NCBI RefSeq assembly: GCF_947504135.1
Contig: NZ_CANNGG010000001.1
Span: forward strand, 1 to 64,000
Length of the DNA stretch: 64,000 nucleotides
Source: an uncultured Tenacibaculum sp.
GTDB lineage: Bacteria > Bacteroidota > Bacteroidia > Flavobacteriales > Flavobacteriaceae
Direction of reading: 5' to 3'
The position numbers and the translations under genes were made by a program. Below the pieces are notes generated by a model. It made no database searches and was not told the origin of the DNA. It worked only from the letters and a program-made list of their open reading frames with translations. Of the stretch, positions 35,512 through 45,242 are shown one piece after another; the first letter of the stretch is position 1, and each line of letters starts with the position of its first letter.

Positions 35512-37722
35512 ATGAGAAAACAACTTTTTACTTTAATGATAGCAGCTGCTACCCTAACAATGGTAGTTTCTTGTGGAGAAGATGATCCAATACAGACTTC
35601 TTCTTGTTCTGATGGAATTCAAAATGGAGATGAAACAGGTGTAGATTGTGGAGGATCTTGCCAACCATGTACTTCAGTAGATTTAGCTGGTGAAGTAACT
35701 ACTGAAGTAACTTTAGACGCTAGCGTTACTTATAAATTAACTGGGTCTTATATAGTAAAAGAAGGTGGAATTTTAAGAATTCCTGCTGGTACAAGAATCG
35801 AAGCTACTGGTGGTACTTCTGCTTACATTGCTGTAGCTCAAGGAGGAAAAATATTTGTTGATGGTAGCAAAGAAAACCCAGTAGTAATGACATCTGGTGC
35901 AGCTACTCCTGCCGCTAAAGATTGGGGAGGATTAGTAGTATGTGGTCAAGCACCAACAAACGTAGGTGATACAGCTACTTCTGAGGTTGCTGGTTTAACT
36001 TATGGTGGTAACGTTGCTAATGATAACTCAGGATCTATCCGTTACTTAAGAATTGAGTACACTGGAGCTACTTTTAACTCTTCTAAAGAATTTAACGGAC
36101 TTTCTTTATTCGGTGTTGGTTCTGGAACTACTGTAGAGTATGTTCAATCATACGAAGGTGGTGATGACGGAATCGAGTTCTTCGGAGGTACTGTTAACGG
36201 TAAATATTTAGTTTCAACTAACTCAGGAGATGATTCAATTGACTTTGCTGACGGATGGGCTGGAACTGGTGAATACTGGTATATCTCAGGAAGTGCTAAA
36301 GCTGGTATCGAAGGATCTAACAACGGTAACGATGGTGATGCTGCTCCTGTAACAAACGCAACTTTAAGAAACATCTCAATCGTAGGACCTGTAACTGAAG
36401 GTGCTTTATATTACAAAGAAGGTGGTGGTAACTTTACTATCGAAAACTTCTACGTATCTGGTGTAGATTTAGGAGTAAAAGTAAAAGATACTGACGCTGA
36501 AGCTGCTGTAAGAATTGAAAATGGAGATTTAAAAATGACTAACGTTCAGTTTGCTGAAAATGTTGATGGTTTCGCTTTAACTGACTATACTGGAGCTAAT
36601 CAAGATTTCATCGGTCAAGGAGTTACTTCTGGTGCTGGTAATGGTGCTGCTGCTCCTGATTGGACTGCTGGTTGGACAAGAGGACTAAGTAACAGTGGAG
36701 TTTCTAAAGAAAACTTAGCTGGTGAAGTTACTGGTGAAGTTACTTTAAAAGCTGATATTGAATACCAATTAACAAGCTCTTTCATAGTAAAAGATGGTGG
36801 AAAATTAACAATTCCTGCTGGAACAGTTATTAAAGCTACTGGTGGTACTTCTGCTTACATCGCTGTAGCTCAAGGAGGACAAATCTTCATTGATGGTGAA
36901 GCAAACAATCCTGTAGTAATGACATCTGGTGCAGCTACTCCTGCTCCTAAAGATTGGGGAGGATTAGTAGTGTGTGGTCAAGCACCAACAAACGTAGGTG
37001 ATATTGCTACTTCTGAAGTTGCTGGTTTAGCTTATGGTGGTAACATTGCTAATGACAACTCAGGATCTATCCGTTACTTAAGAATTGAGTACACTGGAGC
37101 TACTTTTAACTCTTCTAAAGAATTTAACGGACTTTCTTTATTCGGTGTTGGTTCTGGAACTACTGTAGAGTATGTTCAATCATACGAAGGTGGTGATGAC
37201 GGAATCGAGTTCTTCGGAGGTACTGTTAACGGTAAATATTTAGTTTCAACTAACTCAGGAGATGATTCAATTGACTTTGCTGACGGATGGGCTGGAACTG
37301 GTGAATACTGGTATATCTCAGGAAGTGCTAAAGCTGGTATCGAAGGATCTAACAACGGTAACGATGGTGATGCTGCTCCTGTAACAAACGCAACTTTAAG
37401 AAACATCTCAATCGTAGGACCTGTAACTGAAGGTGCTTTATATTACAAAGAAGGTGGTGGTAACTTTACTATCGAAAACTTCTACGTATCTGGTGTAGAT
37501 TTAGGAGTAAAAGTAAAAGATACTGACGCTGAAGCTGCTGTAAGAATTGAAAATGGAGATTTAAAAATGACTAACGTTCAGTTTGCTGAAAATGTTGATG
37601 GTTTCGCTTTAACTGACTATACTGGAGTTAACCAATCATTCATTACTGAAGGAACTGCTACAGGTGCTGGTAACGGTGCTGCTGCTCCTGATTGGACTAA
37701 CGGATGGACAAAAGGTTTATAA
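35512..37722 (+). CDS. Lipoprotein of two near-identical beta-rich domains
   Basis: 736 residues. The signal ends in a lipobox (MVVSC, Cys about 21), followed by CSDGIQNGDETGVDCGG (a Cys-rich linker common in flavobacterial surface proteins). The rest is two copies of a ~344-residue domain (about 56-392 and 400-736) rich in Gly, Thr and Val, with IPAGT, DWGGLVVCGQAPTNVGD and EYVQSYEGGDDGIEFFGGTVNG, which look like beta-helix strands. It pairs with the TonB receptor upstream as a likely substrate-binding or enzymatic partner. I do not recognise a characterised function. Confidence 0.85.
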   Translation: MRKQLFTLMIAAATLTMVVSCGEDDPIQTSSCSDGIQNGDETGVDCGGSCQPCTSVDLAGEVTTEVTLDASVTYKLTGSYIVKEGGILRIPAGTRIEATGGTSAYIAVAQGGKIFVDGSKENPVVMTSGAATPAAKDWGGLVVCGQAPTNVGDTATSEVAGLTYGGNVANDNSGSIRYLRIEYTGATFNSSKEFNGLSLFGVGSGTTVEYVQSYEGGDDGIEFFGGTVNGKYLVSTNSGDDSIDFADGWAGTGEYWYISGSAKAGIEGSNNGNDGDAAPVTNATLRNISIVGPVTEGALYYKEGGGNFTIENFYVSGVDLGVKVKDTDAEAAVRIENGDLKMTNVQFAENVDGFALTDYTGANQDFIGQGVTSGAGNGAAAPDWTAGWTRGLSNSGVSKENLAGEVTGEVTLKADIEYQLTSSFIVKDGGKLTIPAGTVIKATGGTSAYIAVAQGGQIFIDGEANNPVVMTSGAATPAPKDWGGLVVCGQAPTNVGDIATSEVAGLAYGGNIANDNSGSIRYLRIEYTGATFNSSKEFNGLSLFGVGSGTTVEYVQSYEGGDDGIEFFGGTVNGKYLVSTNSGDDSIDFADGWAGTGEYWYISGSAKAGIEGSNNGNDGDAAPVTNATLRNISIVGPVTEGALYYKEGGGNFTIENFYVSGVDLGVKVKDTDAEAAVRIENGDLKMTNVQFAENVDGFALTDYTGVNQSFITEGTATGAGNGAAAPDWTNGWTKGL
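36025..37627 (+). repeat. 571-bp exact tandem repeat inside the lipoprotein gene
   Basis: Bases 36025-36595 recur without a single difference at 37057-37627, a period of 1032 bp (344 codons). Outside the block the copies still align but carry differences, for example TGATAAC versus TGACAAC at the left border and GGAGCTAAT versus GGAGTTAAC at the right. Confidence 0.97.
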
Positions 37723-37743
37723 TAGCCTAAAACATAAATCAAG

Positions 37744-37773
37744 AAAAACCGAGCTATACGCTCGGTTTTTTTT
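37744..37773. terminator. Bidirectional terminator
   Basis: AAAACCGAG / CTCGGTTTT stem with T runs, between the convergent lipoprotein genes. The stop of the minus-strand gene lies at its edge. Confidence 0.9.
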
Positions 37774-38197
37774 ATTCCTTTTTATTAGAAATACTGTAAA
37801 GTAAACCTTCTAACTTCTTTAATTCCGTTGGAGGGTTCCCAGCATCAAACGTAATCGATTTATATTCCTTATCACCTATTTTTATGGTGAATTCTGCATG
37901 TAAGGCTCCATCAGTAATTCTTTTTTCACTCGGTGCAGTTAAACTCCCTATTTCTTCTAAGTTCAACTCATCTATTACTTTTTTTAATTCTTCGAGTTGT
38001 TCTTTTGAAATTTCCTTTGTTCCTTCTTCTTGATTAGTTTTATAAGTTACCTTATTATCATCAACAGTTATTTGTATTAAACTTCCTCTTGTTTGCGCTT
38101 CATAAGCGATCATATCAAAGTTTTTAGAGGTGTTTTGTGCTGCACAGTTCATCATCAAAAAAAATACCGCAGGGGCTATTACTTTTAGATATTTCAT
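37772..38197 (-). CDS. Small predicted lipoprotein
   Basis: 141 residues with a lipoprotein signal (MKYLKVIAPAVFFLMMNC, Cys at about 18). The mature part is beta-strand rich with a central Lys/Glu helix (KEISKEQLEELKKVIDELNL), ending LLYSISNKKE. I do not recognise a characterised family beyond similar short lipoproteins of flavobacteria. It is transcribed alone, downstream of the broken protease gene on the same strand. Confidence 0.75.
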   Translation of the reverse strand: MKYLKVIAPAVFFLMMNCAAQNTSKNFDMIAYEAQTRGSLIQITVDDNKVTYKTNQEEGTKEISKEQLEELKKVIDELNLEEIGSLTAPSEKRITDGALHAEFTIKIGDKEYKSITFDAGNPPTELKKLEGLLYSISNKKE

Positions 38198-38285
38198 GTA
38201 TTCTTAGTTTTTATAATTTATAATAATGAAAAGACGCTCTTTAAGTAAAGAACGTCTTTAAGTATGAAATTCGTATGAGTTTTGA

Positions 38286-38981
38286 TTAGTCTGCCATTGT
38301 AGCTCTAAATCCTCCTGGAGCGAAAACTGCATTCATTCTAGCTTTTTGATCTTCTGTAAACATATACATACAGCTATCATCAGAGTAGTCCATGAAGTTC
38401 ATAGTCATGTTAGCACTTCCACACTCAATTACTGGGTAAGTAGGACATCCTCTACTATTTCCATCAGCGTCTGGAGTATTAGCAACAAAGTCGCTAGCAC
38501 CACATCCACCATCACCCCAAATGTGACTTAAGTTTAAATAGTGACCAACTTCATGTGTAGCTGTTCTTTGATTACGACCTACAAATTGATGTGCTAAAAC
38601 TATACCGTCTGTAGAACAACTACCTCCTGGAAATTGTGCATATCCTAAAATTTGCCCTCCTCTATATGGCATTACGTTAACAATCCAAATGTTTAAAAAC
38701 TCTTGTAGATTAACAACGTCACTACCTCCTGAAGAAGTGAATTTCATTGAATCATCTGGTCTGCAACTTCTCTTTTTAGTGTTTTGAACTCTGATTACAT
38801 CTTCTATAACAAAATCGATATTTACATTTGCTTCAACTCCAGCAAACTCAGCAGGCATTGCTCCTCTGTTAGGGTTCTGCATGTTAAAATCTTCATTCAT
38901 TGCATCAATTTGGTCTTGTAATACTGATAAAGATAAGTTTTCACTTGCTTGACGGTAAATTACCTGATAAACAACTGGAGT
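38286..38981 (-). pseudogene. M43 (pappalysin-like) metalloprotease broken by in-frame stops
   Basis: The catalytic half is intact: zinc motif HEVGHYLNLSH, Met-turn MNFMDYS and paired Cys. Reading upstream in the same frame gives TPVVYQVIYRQASENLSLSV, the usual start of the mature M43 domain. It is preceded by TAA (38984-38982), then KGEIQARLVNGKI, then another TAA (39035-39033) after MKSFTANYL. The signal peptide and pro-region are therefore cut off. The first ATG after the stops (38900) would make a 204-residue cytosolic fragment missing the first strands of the domain, so the secreted protease is probably lost. A sequencing error is the alternative. Confidence 0.65.
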
Positions 38982-39035
38982 TTAGATTTTTCCGTTTACT
39001 AATCTAGCCTGAATCTCTCCTTTTGCTATTTTTTA

Positions 39036-39358
39036 AAGATAATTAGCTGTAAAGCTTTTCATGTTGTGAAAATTTAGTTTTTTAAAACACTTAAAGTGTC
39101 TTTTTGTTTTTAAAAAACGACAAACAAAACTTTTAAGGAAGATATTGTTAATTTTTTGTTGTTTTAATAACGAAATGAAAAGTTTCTTAACGATACGCAA
39201 TATATAATTTTCACCATACAATCAAAAATATTTTTAAAGACTGTATTACAAGTACTTAAACCCTTTAAATATTACTTGCGAACAATAATAGACAATAATA
39301 TCTTTTTTAAAATTCATAGCGATTAATAGAGTTATAAAAGTCATTTTAACCATAAAGT
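39036..39358. other. Gene-free A+T-rich stretch
   Basis: About 320 bases between the broken protease and the infB terminator. An open frame on the minus strand (39221-39033) is composed of Lys, Asn, Phe and Ile without a recognisable domain and I take it as chance. No repeats, RNA genes or clear promoter elements are visible. Confidence 0.5.
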
Positions 39359-39387
39359 ATAAAAAAAGGTGCCTAATTAGGCACCTT
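39359..39387 (-). terminator. Terminator of rimP-nusA-infB
   Basis: AAGGTGCCTA / TAGGCACCTT stem with a 2-nt loop and, on the minus strand, a T run, 26 nt beyond the infB stop. Confidence 0.88.
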
Positions 39388-39412
39388 ATATGTTCTATAT
39401 TAAAGTAAGTAA

Positions 39413-42253
39413 TTACTTAAGTTTTTTCTTAACTGCTACTTCAGTATAAGCTTCTATAACATCACCTTCTTTAATGTCGTTATAACCTTTGATTTGAAGA
39501 CCACAATCGTATCCTTTGGTTACCTCTTTAACATCGTCTTTAAAACGTTTTAACGAAGCTAATACACCGTCATGAACAACGATTCCTTCTCTAATAATAC
39601 GAACTTTAGAATCTCTTGTAATTTTACCTGACATTACCATACATCCTGCAATGTTACCAACCTTAGAAATTTTATAAACTTCTCTAATTTCAACATTACC
39701 AAGAACTTCTTCTTTCATTTCAGGAGATAACATTCCTTCCATTGCATCCTTCAAGTCATTAATTGCATCATAGATAATTGAATACGTTCTGATGTCTACT
39801 TCTTCTCTGTCAGCTACGGCACGTGCATTTCCTTGCGGACGTACATTGAACCCAACAATAATTGCATCTGAAGCTGTTGCTAATAACACATCAGATTCTG
39901 TAATTGCACCAACTCCTTTATGAATTATATTTACTTGAATTTCTTCTGTAGATAATTTTTGGAATGAATCTGTTAAAGCTTCTACCGAACCATCTACATC
40001 TCCTTTTAAGATAATGTTTAACTCTTTGAAGTCTCCTAGTGCAATACGACGACCAATTTCTGCAAGTGTTAATGTTTTTTGTGTTCTAACAGATTGTTCA
40101 CGTTGTAATTGAGAACGTTTTGCTGCTATTTGCTTAGCTTCACGCTCATCCTCAAATACATTGAACTTATCACCTGCTTGTGGTGCACCGTCTAAACCTA
40201 AAATTGATACTGGTGTAGAAGGTCCTGCTTCTTTTACTTTTCTTCCTTTATCATCAAACATAGCTCTCACTTTTCCACTATGTTTTCCTGCTAAGATATA
40301 ATCTCCAATTTTTAATGTACCTGCTTGTACTAATATTGTAGATACATATCCTCTACCTTTATCTAATAAAGCTTCTACAACAGCTCCGTTTGCATTCTTA
40401 TTAGGGTTTGCTTTTAACTCTAATACTTCAGCTTCTAATAATACTTTTTCTAATAATTCATCAACCCCCTGTCCTGTTTTAGCAGAAATTTCTTGTGATT
40501 GAATATTACCTCCCCAATCTTCTACTAATAAGTTCATAGAAGAAAGTTGTGTTTTAATATTATCTGGATTTGCGTTAGGCTTATCTACCTTGTTTATTGC
40601 AAAAATAATTGGAACTCCTGCTGCTTGTGCATGAGAAATTGCCTCTTTTGTTTGTGGCATCACATCATCATCGGCAGCTACTACGATAATTACTAAATCG
40701 GTTACCTGAGCACCACGAGCACGCATTGCTGTAAAGGCTTCGTGACCAGGTGTATCTAGGAAGGCTATTTTCTGATCCCCTACCTTTACTGCATAAGCAC
40801 CAATGTGCTGTGTAATACCTCCTGATTCACCTTCAATAACATTCGCATTACGGATGTAATCTAGTAACGATGTTTTACCGTGATCTACGTGACCCATTAC
40901 TGTGATAATTGGAGCACGTGTAACTAAATCTTCTGGTTTATCTTCAGTTTCTTCAATAGATTCTTCTACTTCAGCCCCAATAAACTCAACTGTATAATTG
41001 AATTCTTCAGCTACAATTGATAACGTTTCAGCATCTAAACGTTGATTCATTGTTACCATCATTCCTAACATCATACAACTAGAAATAATTTGAGTAACAG
41101 GAACGTCCATCATCGTTGCTACTTCGCTTACAGTAACAAATTCCGTTACTTTTAGCACTTTACTTTCTGCTTGTGCAGCCTGTAATTCTGCTTCTGATTG
41201 TTGACGGTGAGCGTCTCTCTTATCACGACGATACTTGGCACCTTTCCCTTTTTTAGATTTACCTTGAAGTTTTTCTAAGGTTTCTCTAACTTGTTTTTGG
41301 ATTTGTGCTTCTGTTAGTTCTTCTTTTGGAGCGGTATTTTGTCTTCCTCTTCCTCGTTGTCCTCCGCGGTTTTGACCTCCTCTGTTTTGACCTCCTCTGT
41401 TTTGTCCTTGATTTGATCTAGTGGTATTGTTACCACTTCCTGCAGGTTTGCTTATTCTTTTACGCTTCTTCTTATCTCCATCATTTGCTGCAGCACCTTT
41501 ATTATCAGGTTTCTTCTTCTTAGGTCTTTCAAACTGCTTTAAATCAATTTTTTGACCTGTAAAGTTAGGACCATCTAATTTCTTATACTGAGTTTTAATC
41601 TTTTCAGCATTCTCAGGAGTAACTTCTACCTCTTTTGTAGGTTGCTTTACTTCCTTAGCCTTTTTCTCGATAGGCTTATTTTCTTGCTTAGGCTCTTCAG
41701 CTTTCACCTTCTTCTTTGGAGTTTCTACTATTTTTTCTTCTTTTGAATGCTCTACTTTTTGAGGCTCTGGCTTTTTCTCTTCTACTTTAACTGTAGTTTC
41801 TACTGGCTTTTCTTCCTTAGGCTCTTCTTTCTTAGAAGCTTCTACCTTTTTTTCTACTACAGGCTCTTCCGCTTTATCTTCTACAGCTTTACCTGTTTCA
41901 ACATCAATCTTACCTACCGTTTTAAGCTCTAACTTTTCTGCTTTGGCTTTTAAAACTTCTTGCTTTTTAGCTTCTTCCTCTAATCTCTTCTTTTCTTGTT
42001 CTTCTTCTAATTGCTGACGAATTGCCTCTTTTTCTTTTCTCTTTTCTTCGCTAACTTCTTTAGAGGCCACCTTTTTAGATTTATCAGTTTGAAAACCATC
42101 AAATAAAATTTGATATTCTTTATCTGATATTTTGGTAGTAGGGCGAGCTTCTATCTCATAGCCATTTTTAGCTAGGTGTTCTACAGCTCTATCTAAAGAA
42201 ATGTTTAGTTCTCTTAAAACCTTATTTAGTCTTAACTTTTTGCCTTCAGCCAT
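39413..42253 (-). CDS. infB: Translation initiation factor IF-2
   Basis: 946 residues. The N-terminal ~400 are a Lys/Glu-rich low-complexity tail with [17 protein letters not shown] tandem repeats and an IF2N domain ([19 protein letters not shown]) at the very start. The G domain has [15 protein letters not shown] (G1, about 452), LDTPGHEAF (G3) and NKVDKP (G4). Domains II to C2 follow to the end. It delivers fMet-tRNA to the 30S subunit. It is the last gene of rimP-nusA-infB, 128 nt after nusA. Confidence 0.98.
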   Translation of the reverse strand: MAEGKKLRLNKVLRELNISLDRAVEHLAKNGYEIEARPTTKISDKEYQILFDGFQTDKSKKVASKEVSEEKRKEKEAIRQQLEEEQEKKRLEEEAKKQEVLKAKAEKLELKTVGKIDVETGKAVEDKAEEPVVEKKVEASKKEEPKEEKPVETTVKVEEKKPEPQKVEHSKEEKIVETPKKKVKAEEPKQENKPIEKKAKEVKQPTKEVEVTPENAEKIKTQYKKLDGPNFTGQKIDLKQFERPKKKKPDNKGAAANDGDKKKRKRISKPAGSGNNTTRSNQGQNRGGQNRGGQNRGGQRGRGRQNTAPKEELTEAQIQKQVRETLEKLQGKSKKGKGAKYRRDKRDAHRQQSEAELQAAQAESKVLKVTEFVTVSEVATMMDVPVTQIISSCMMLGMMVTMNQRLDAETLSIVAEEFNYTVEFIGAEVEESIEETEDKPEDLVTRAPIITVMGHVDHGKTSLLDYIRNANVIEGESGGITQHIGAYAVKVGDQKIAFLDTPGHEAFTAMRARGAQVTDLVIIVVAADDDVMPQTKEAISHAQAAGVPIIFAINKVDKPNANPDNIKTQLSSMNLLVEDWGGNIQSQEISAKTGQGVDELLEKVLLEAEVLELKANPNKNANGAVVEALLDKGRGYVSTILVQAGTLKIGDYILAGKHSGKVRAMFDDKGRKVKEAGPSTPVSILGLDGAPQAGDKFNVFEDEREAKQIAAKRSQLQREQSVRTQKTLTLAEIGRRIALGDFKELNIILKGDVDGSVEALTDSFQKLSTEEIQVNIIHKGVGAITESDVLLATASDAIIVGFNVRPQGNARAVADREEVDIRTYSIIYDAINDLKDAMEGMLSPEMKEEVLGNVEIREVYKISKVGNIAGCMVMSGKITRDSKVRIIREGIVVHDGVLASLKRFKDDVKEVTKGYDCGLQIKGYNDIKEGDVIEAYTEVAVKKKLK

Positions 42254-42381
42254 ATATTGTTTTATACTTTTTATTGAAAAAACACACTTTACACGTAATA
42301 CGCATAGTTATGCTTTTTTTCTACTTTTTGCTAGATTTTATATGGATTTCCCACAAAGGATACTAGCTTCCTCACTATATA

Positions 42382-43638
42382 TTAGTCTTCGAATTCTTCT
42401 CTTAAAATTCGTTGAACATCTAAAATTGTTTCTTCTTCTAAATCGGTTCTTTGTACTAGCATTGATACGTCTTTTTCTAAAACGCTCTTTGCTGTATCTA
42501 AACCAATCTTCTTGAATTCTTCAATTACCCAAGCTTCGATTTCATCTGAGAATTCTGTTAATTCAACATCTTCTTCTTCAATTCCTTCTCTCTGAACATC
42601 TATTTCGTAACCTGTCAATTCACTTGCTAAACGAATATTAACACCTGCTCTACCAATTGCTTTTGATACTTCTTCTGGCTTTAATAAAACGTTTACACGT
42701 CCTTTTTTACCATTTTTCTCTTCCTCATACATTTCGATATCTACAGAAGTTACTTTTGCAGGGCTTAATGCTCTTGCTACGAATAACTGCTCGTTCTTCG
42801 TGTAATTGATTACATCAATATTTTCATTACCTAGTTCACGAACGATACCGTGAATACGAGAACCTTTTACACCAACACAAGCTCCAACAGGATCAATTCT
42901 ATCATCGTAAGAATCAACTGCTATTTTTGCTTTGTCTCCAGGAATTCTTGCAACACCTTCAATAGTAATTAAACCGTCGAAAACTTCAGGAATTTCTTGT
43001 TCGAATAATTTTACTAAGAACGCTGGCGAAGTTCTTGATAAAATAATAGCTGGCTTGTTACCTCTTAATTCTACTGATTTTATCACTCCTCTAACTGCAT
43101 CTCCTTTTCTAAAGAAGTCAGAACGAATTTGTTCACTCTTTGGTAAAACAATCTCGTTTCCTTCGTCATCCAACAAAATTACAGCATTATGACGAATATG
43201 ATGCACTTCTGCACTATAAATTTCTCCTTCTAAATCTTTAAATTGCTTAAAAACGTTTGTACTATCGTGTTCGTGAATTTTAGAAATTAGGTTTTGGCGC
43301 AATGCTAAAATAGCACGTCTACCTAAATCAATCAACTTAACTTCTTCAGATACGTCCTCACCAATTTCAAAATCTGGTTCTATTTTTCTTGCTTCAGAAA
43401 GTTCTATTTCTTCATTATCATCTTCAGACATCCCATCAGCTACAACTACACGGTTTCTCCAAATCTCTAAATCTCCTTTATCAGGGTTGATAATGATATC
43501 AAAGTTTTCATCTGACCCAAATCTACGCTTTAAGGCTGCACGAAATACTTCTTCTAAGATAGACATTAGGGTTACCCTGTCTATGCTCTTATTATCTTTA
43601 AACTCCGAAAATGATTCAATTAATGCAATATTTTCCAT
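42382..43638 (-). CDS. nusA: Transcription termination/antitermination factor NusA
   Basis: 418 residues: N-terminal RNA polymerase-binding domain (about 1-130), S1 (about 135-200, LEGEIYSAEVHHI), KH1 and KH2 (about 230-370, DPVGACVGVKGSRIHGIVREL and KAIGRAGVNIRLASEL). The acidic C-terminal repeats of E. coli NusA (495 residues) are missing, as usual outside proteobacteria. It follows rimP by 12 nt. A terminator-like hairpin in the operon leader may make it self-regulated. Confidence 0.97.
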   Translation of the reverse strand: MENIALIESFSEFKDNKSIDRVTLMSILEEVFRAALKRRFGSDENFDIIINPDKGDLEIWRNRVVVADGMSEDDNEEIELSEARKIEPDFEIGEDVSEEVKLIDLGRRAILALRQNLISKIHEHDSTNVFKQFKDLEGEIYSAEVHHIRHNAVILLDDEGNEIVLPKSEQIRSDFFRKGDAVRGVIKSVELRGNKPAIILSRTSPAFLVKLFEQEIPEVFDGLITIEGVARIPGDKAKIAVDSYDDRIDPVGACVGVKGSRIHGIVRELGNENIDVINYTKNEQLFVARALSPAKVTSVDIEMYEEEKNGKKGRVNVLLKPEEVSKAIGRAGVNIRLASELTGYEIDVQREGIEEEDVELTEFSDEIEAWVIEEFKKIGLDTAKSVLEKDVSMLVQRTDLEEETILDVQRILREEFED

Positions 43639-43650
43639 TTCATTCTCTAA

Positions 43651-44112
43651 TTAAAATATGATCTTCACTTTTGCTTCTTTTATATCTTCATACGCTAGTG
43701 TTTTTGTTTTTTCTACCGTATGTTTTCCCTTACCTATCGGTTTAGGCTCTCTTGCTTTCCAAAACAAGGTAATAGTATCTTCTGTTACCTCTGTTAAGGT
43801 TCCTTCGAATCCTTCAGTTGCTGTTTTAACTTTCAGAATTCTATTAATATTCTTTTTATACTGACGCTTAACTGTTAATGGCTGAGCAATATCCGGTGTT
43901 GTAACTTCTAACGAAAAATCTTCTTCTTCTCTATCTAAGTTATGCTCTATATTTCTACTAATACGAATACATTCGCTTAGAGGCACACCAGAGTCACCGT
44001 CTACTATTACTTTTATTTTATTGTCTGACAAAAACTGTAAGTCTATTAAATATAACGACTCATTTTCTTGTAAGGCTTCTTGTAATAATTCTTTAACTCG
44101 TTCTTGATTCAT
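43651..44112 (-). CDS. rimP: Ribosome maturation factor RimP
   Basis: 153 residues in the two-domain RimP fold: VIVDGDSGVPLSECIRISRNIE at the heart of the N-terminal domain and LEVTTPDIAQPLTVKRQY at the domain junction are signature segments. The C-terminal part is the SH3-like domain (FEGTLTEVTEDTITLFWK). It assists 30S maturation. It is the first gene of the operon with nusA and infB, a near-universal arrangement. Confidence 0.95.
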   Translation of the reverse strand: MNQERVKELLQEALQENESLYLIDLQFLSDNKIKVIVDGDSGVPLSECIRISRNIEHNLDREEEDFSLEVTTPDIAQPLTVKRQYKKNINRILKVKTATEGFEGTLTEVTEDTITLFWKAREPKPIGKGKHTVEKTKTLAYEDIKEAKVKIIF

Positions 44113-44121
44113 ACTAGGTAT

Positions 44122-44180
44122 AAAAAGAGGGGACTAACGTCCCCTTCATCTATCTGATTAATAAATTTGCTGCAAATATA
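44122..44180 (-). promoter_or_regulatory. Leader of rimP-nusA-infB with promoter and terminator-like hairpin
   Basis: On the minus strand, TATATTTG (44180-44173) fits the -7 element, with TTG about 20 nt before. Between it and the rimP ATG is the stem AGGGGAC / GTCCCCT (44145-44139 and 44134-44128, loop GTTA) followed by CTTTTTA. This is a compact intrinsic terminator only 10-33 nt before the start codon. Since no gene precedes it on this strand, it most likely attenuates its own operon. Confidence 0.7.
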
Positions 44181-44270
44181 GTAAGTTATTCATTAACACA
44201 CAAATATCTTTTATTTGTTAATTGTTTTTTCGTATATTTAAGAGACTATCTCTCTTTAAATCTTCTTATT

Positions 44271-45098
44271 ATGAAAAAAATACTAGTACCAATCGATTTT
44301 TCAAAACCTTCGGAATACGCTTCGAAGCTTGCCTCGACAATAGCTAAAAAGGCTAATAGCGAAGTTCATCTACTTCATATGATTGAACTTCCTACTGGAA
44401 TTATTGACATGGGCTCAGGAACTAACTTTAGTATCCCTGAAAGCATGCTGTATATTAGAAAAGTTCGTGATAGAATGCTTGATTACAAAAAACAGTTTTT
44501 TCCAAAAAACGATAACATCAAGCACGCTATCAGGTTTCAAACTCCTTTTGATGGAATTCAAGATTATTCTAAAAAAACTGGAACAGATCTTATTATTATG
44601 GGAGCCAAAGGCCACACAAACTTAGAAGAGATTCTTATTGGTTCTAACACTGAAAAAGTTGTAAGAAATTCTGAAGTCCCTGTTATTTTTACTAAAAAAA
44701 ATGGGGATCATTTCGTTCCTGAGAATCTTGTTTTTGCTTCAAGCTTTAAACCTAATAAAACCAAAGCTTTTGAACGGTTTTTAGACTTTGCTCAAAATTT
44801 TGATAGTAAAATCAACTTATTAAAAGTAAACACGCCTCAAAAATTTGAAAACACTCAAGAAACCAACAAACAAATTAAAAAATTTATCGAAAAATATGGT
44901 TTAAAAAACTACACTATTAATGTTTACAACGATTTTTCTATTGAAAAAGGAATTCTAAATTTTTCTAATAAAATAAATGCTGATATTATTGCTCTAGCTA
45001 CTCACGGCAGAAGTGGTTTATCACATATTTTTAACGGAAGCATTACAAAGTATTTATCCAAAAAATCAATAAAACCAATGCTTACTTTCAAAGTTTAA
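44271..45098 (+). CDS. Tandem universal stress protein
   Basis: 275 residues with two Usp domains (about 1-140 and 150-275). The first has KILVPIDFSKPSEYA at the start and IMGAKGHTNLEEILIGSNTEKVV, the G-2x-G-9x-G(S/T) nucleotide-binding pattern. The second ends ALATHGRSGLSHIFNGSITKYL, the same pattern. Such proteins bind ATP and respond to starvation or stress. It is a single-gene unit, divergent from rimP. Confidence 0.92.
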   Translation: MKKILVPIDFSKPSEYASKLASTIAKKANSEVHLLHMIELPTGIIDMGSGTNFSIPESMLYIRKVRDRMLDYKKQFFPKNDNIKHAIRFQTPFDGIQDYSKKTGTDLIIMGAKGHTNLEEILIGSNTEKVVRNSEVPVIFTKKNGDHFVPENLVFASSFKPNKTKAFERFLDFAQNFDSKINLLKVNTPQKFENTQETNKQIKKFIEKYGLKNYTINVYNDFSIEKGILNFSNKINADIIALATHGRSGLSHIFNGSITKYLSKKSIKPMLTFKV

Positions 45099-45113
45099 AA
45101 AAACAACAAATAT

Positions 45114-45144
45114 AAAACCGCTAAGATTTACTCTTAGCGGTTTT
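45114..45144 (+). terminator. Terminator of the universal stress protein
   Basis: AAAACCGCTAAGA / TCTTAGCGGTTTT stem with a TTTAC loop. Confidence 0.9.
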
Positions 45145-45191
45145 ATTATTCAAAAATTTATAATATTACTCTTAACTTTTAGAATAAGTTT

Positions 45192-45216
45192 AGAGGAGTA
45201 TAAATTTTTACTCCTC
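45192..45216 (-). terminator. Hairpin after the sorting-domain remnant
   Basis: GAGGAGTA / TACTCCTC arms about 30 nt beyond the remnant's stop; flanking AGTTT/AAACT extends the symmetry. There is no T run. It may be the decayed terminator of the lost gene. Confidence 0.4.
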
Positions 45217-45242
45217 CAAACTATTCCTTTTTATAATTCAGA

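Noticed and set aside
39033-39221. 62-codon minus-strand frame before the M43 protease
   Set aside because: Lys/Phe/Asn-rich composition of random A+T DNA. Its last nine codons are in frame with the protease but it shows no signal peptide.
41340-41410. Tandem short repeats as a possible CRISPR or minisatellite
   Set aside because: They encode the GGQNR repeats of IF-2 in frame, with no spacers.
42292-42320. GCATAGTTATGC plus T run on the plus strand between nusA and infB
   Set aside because: Weak stem facing the wrong strand, with no plus-strand gene ending there; probably chance.
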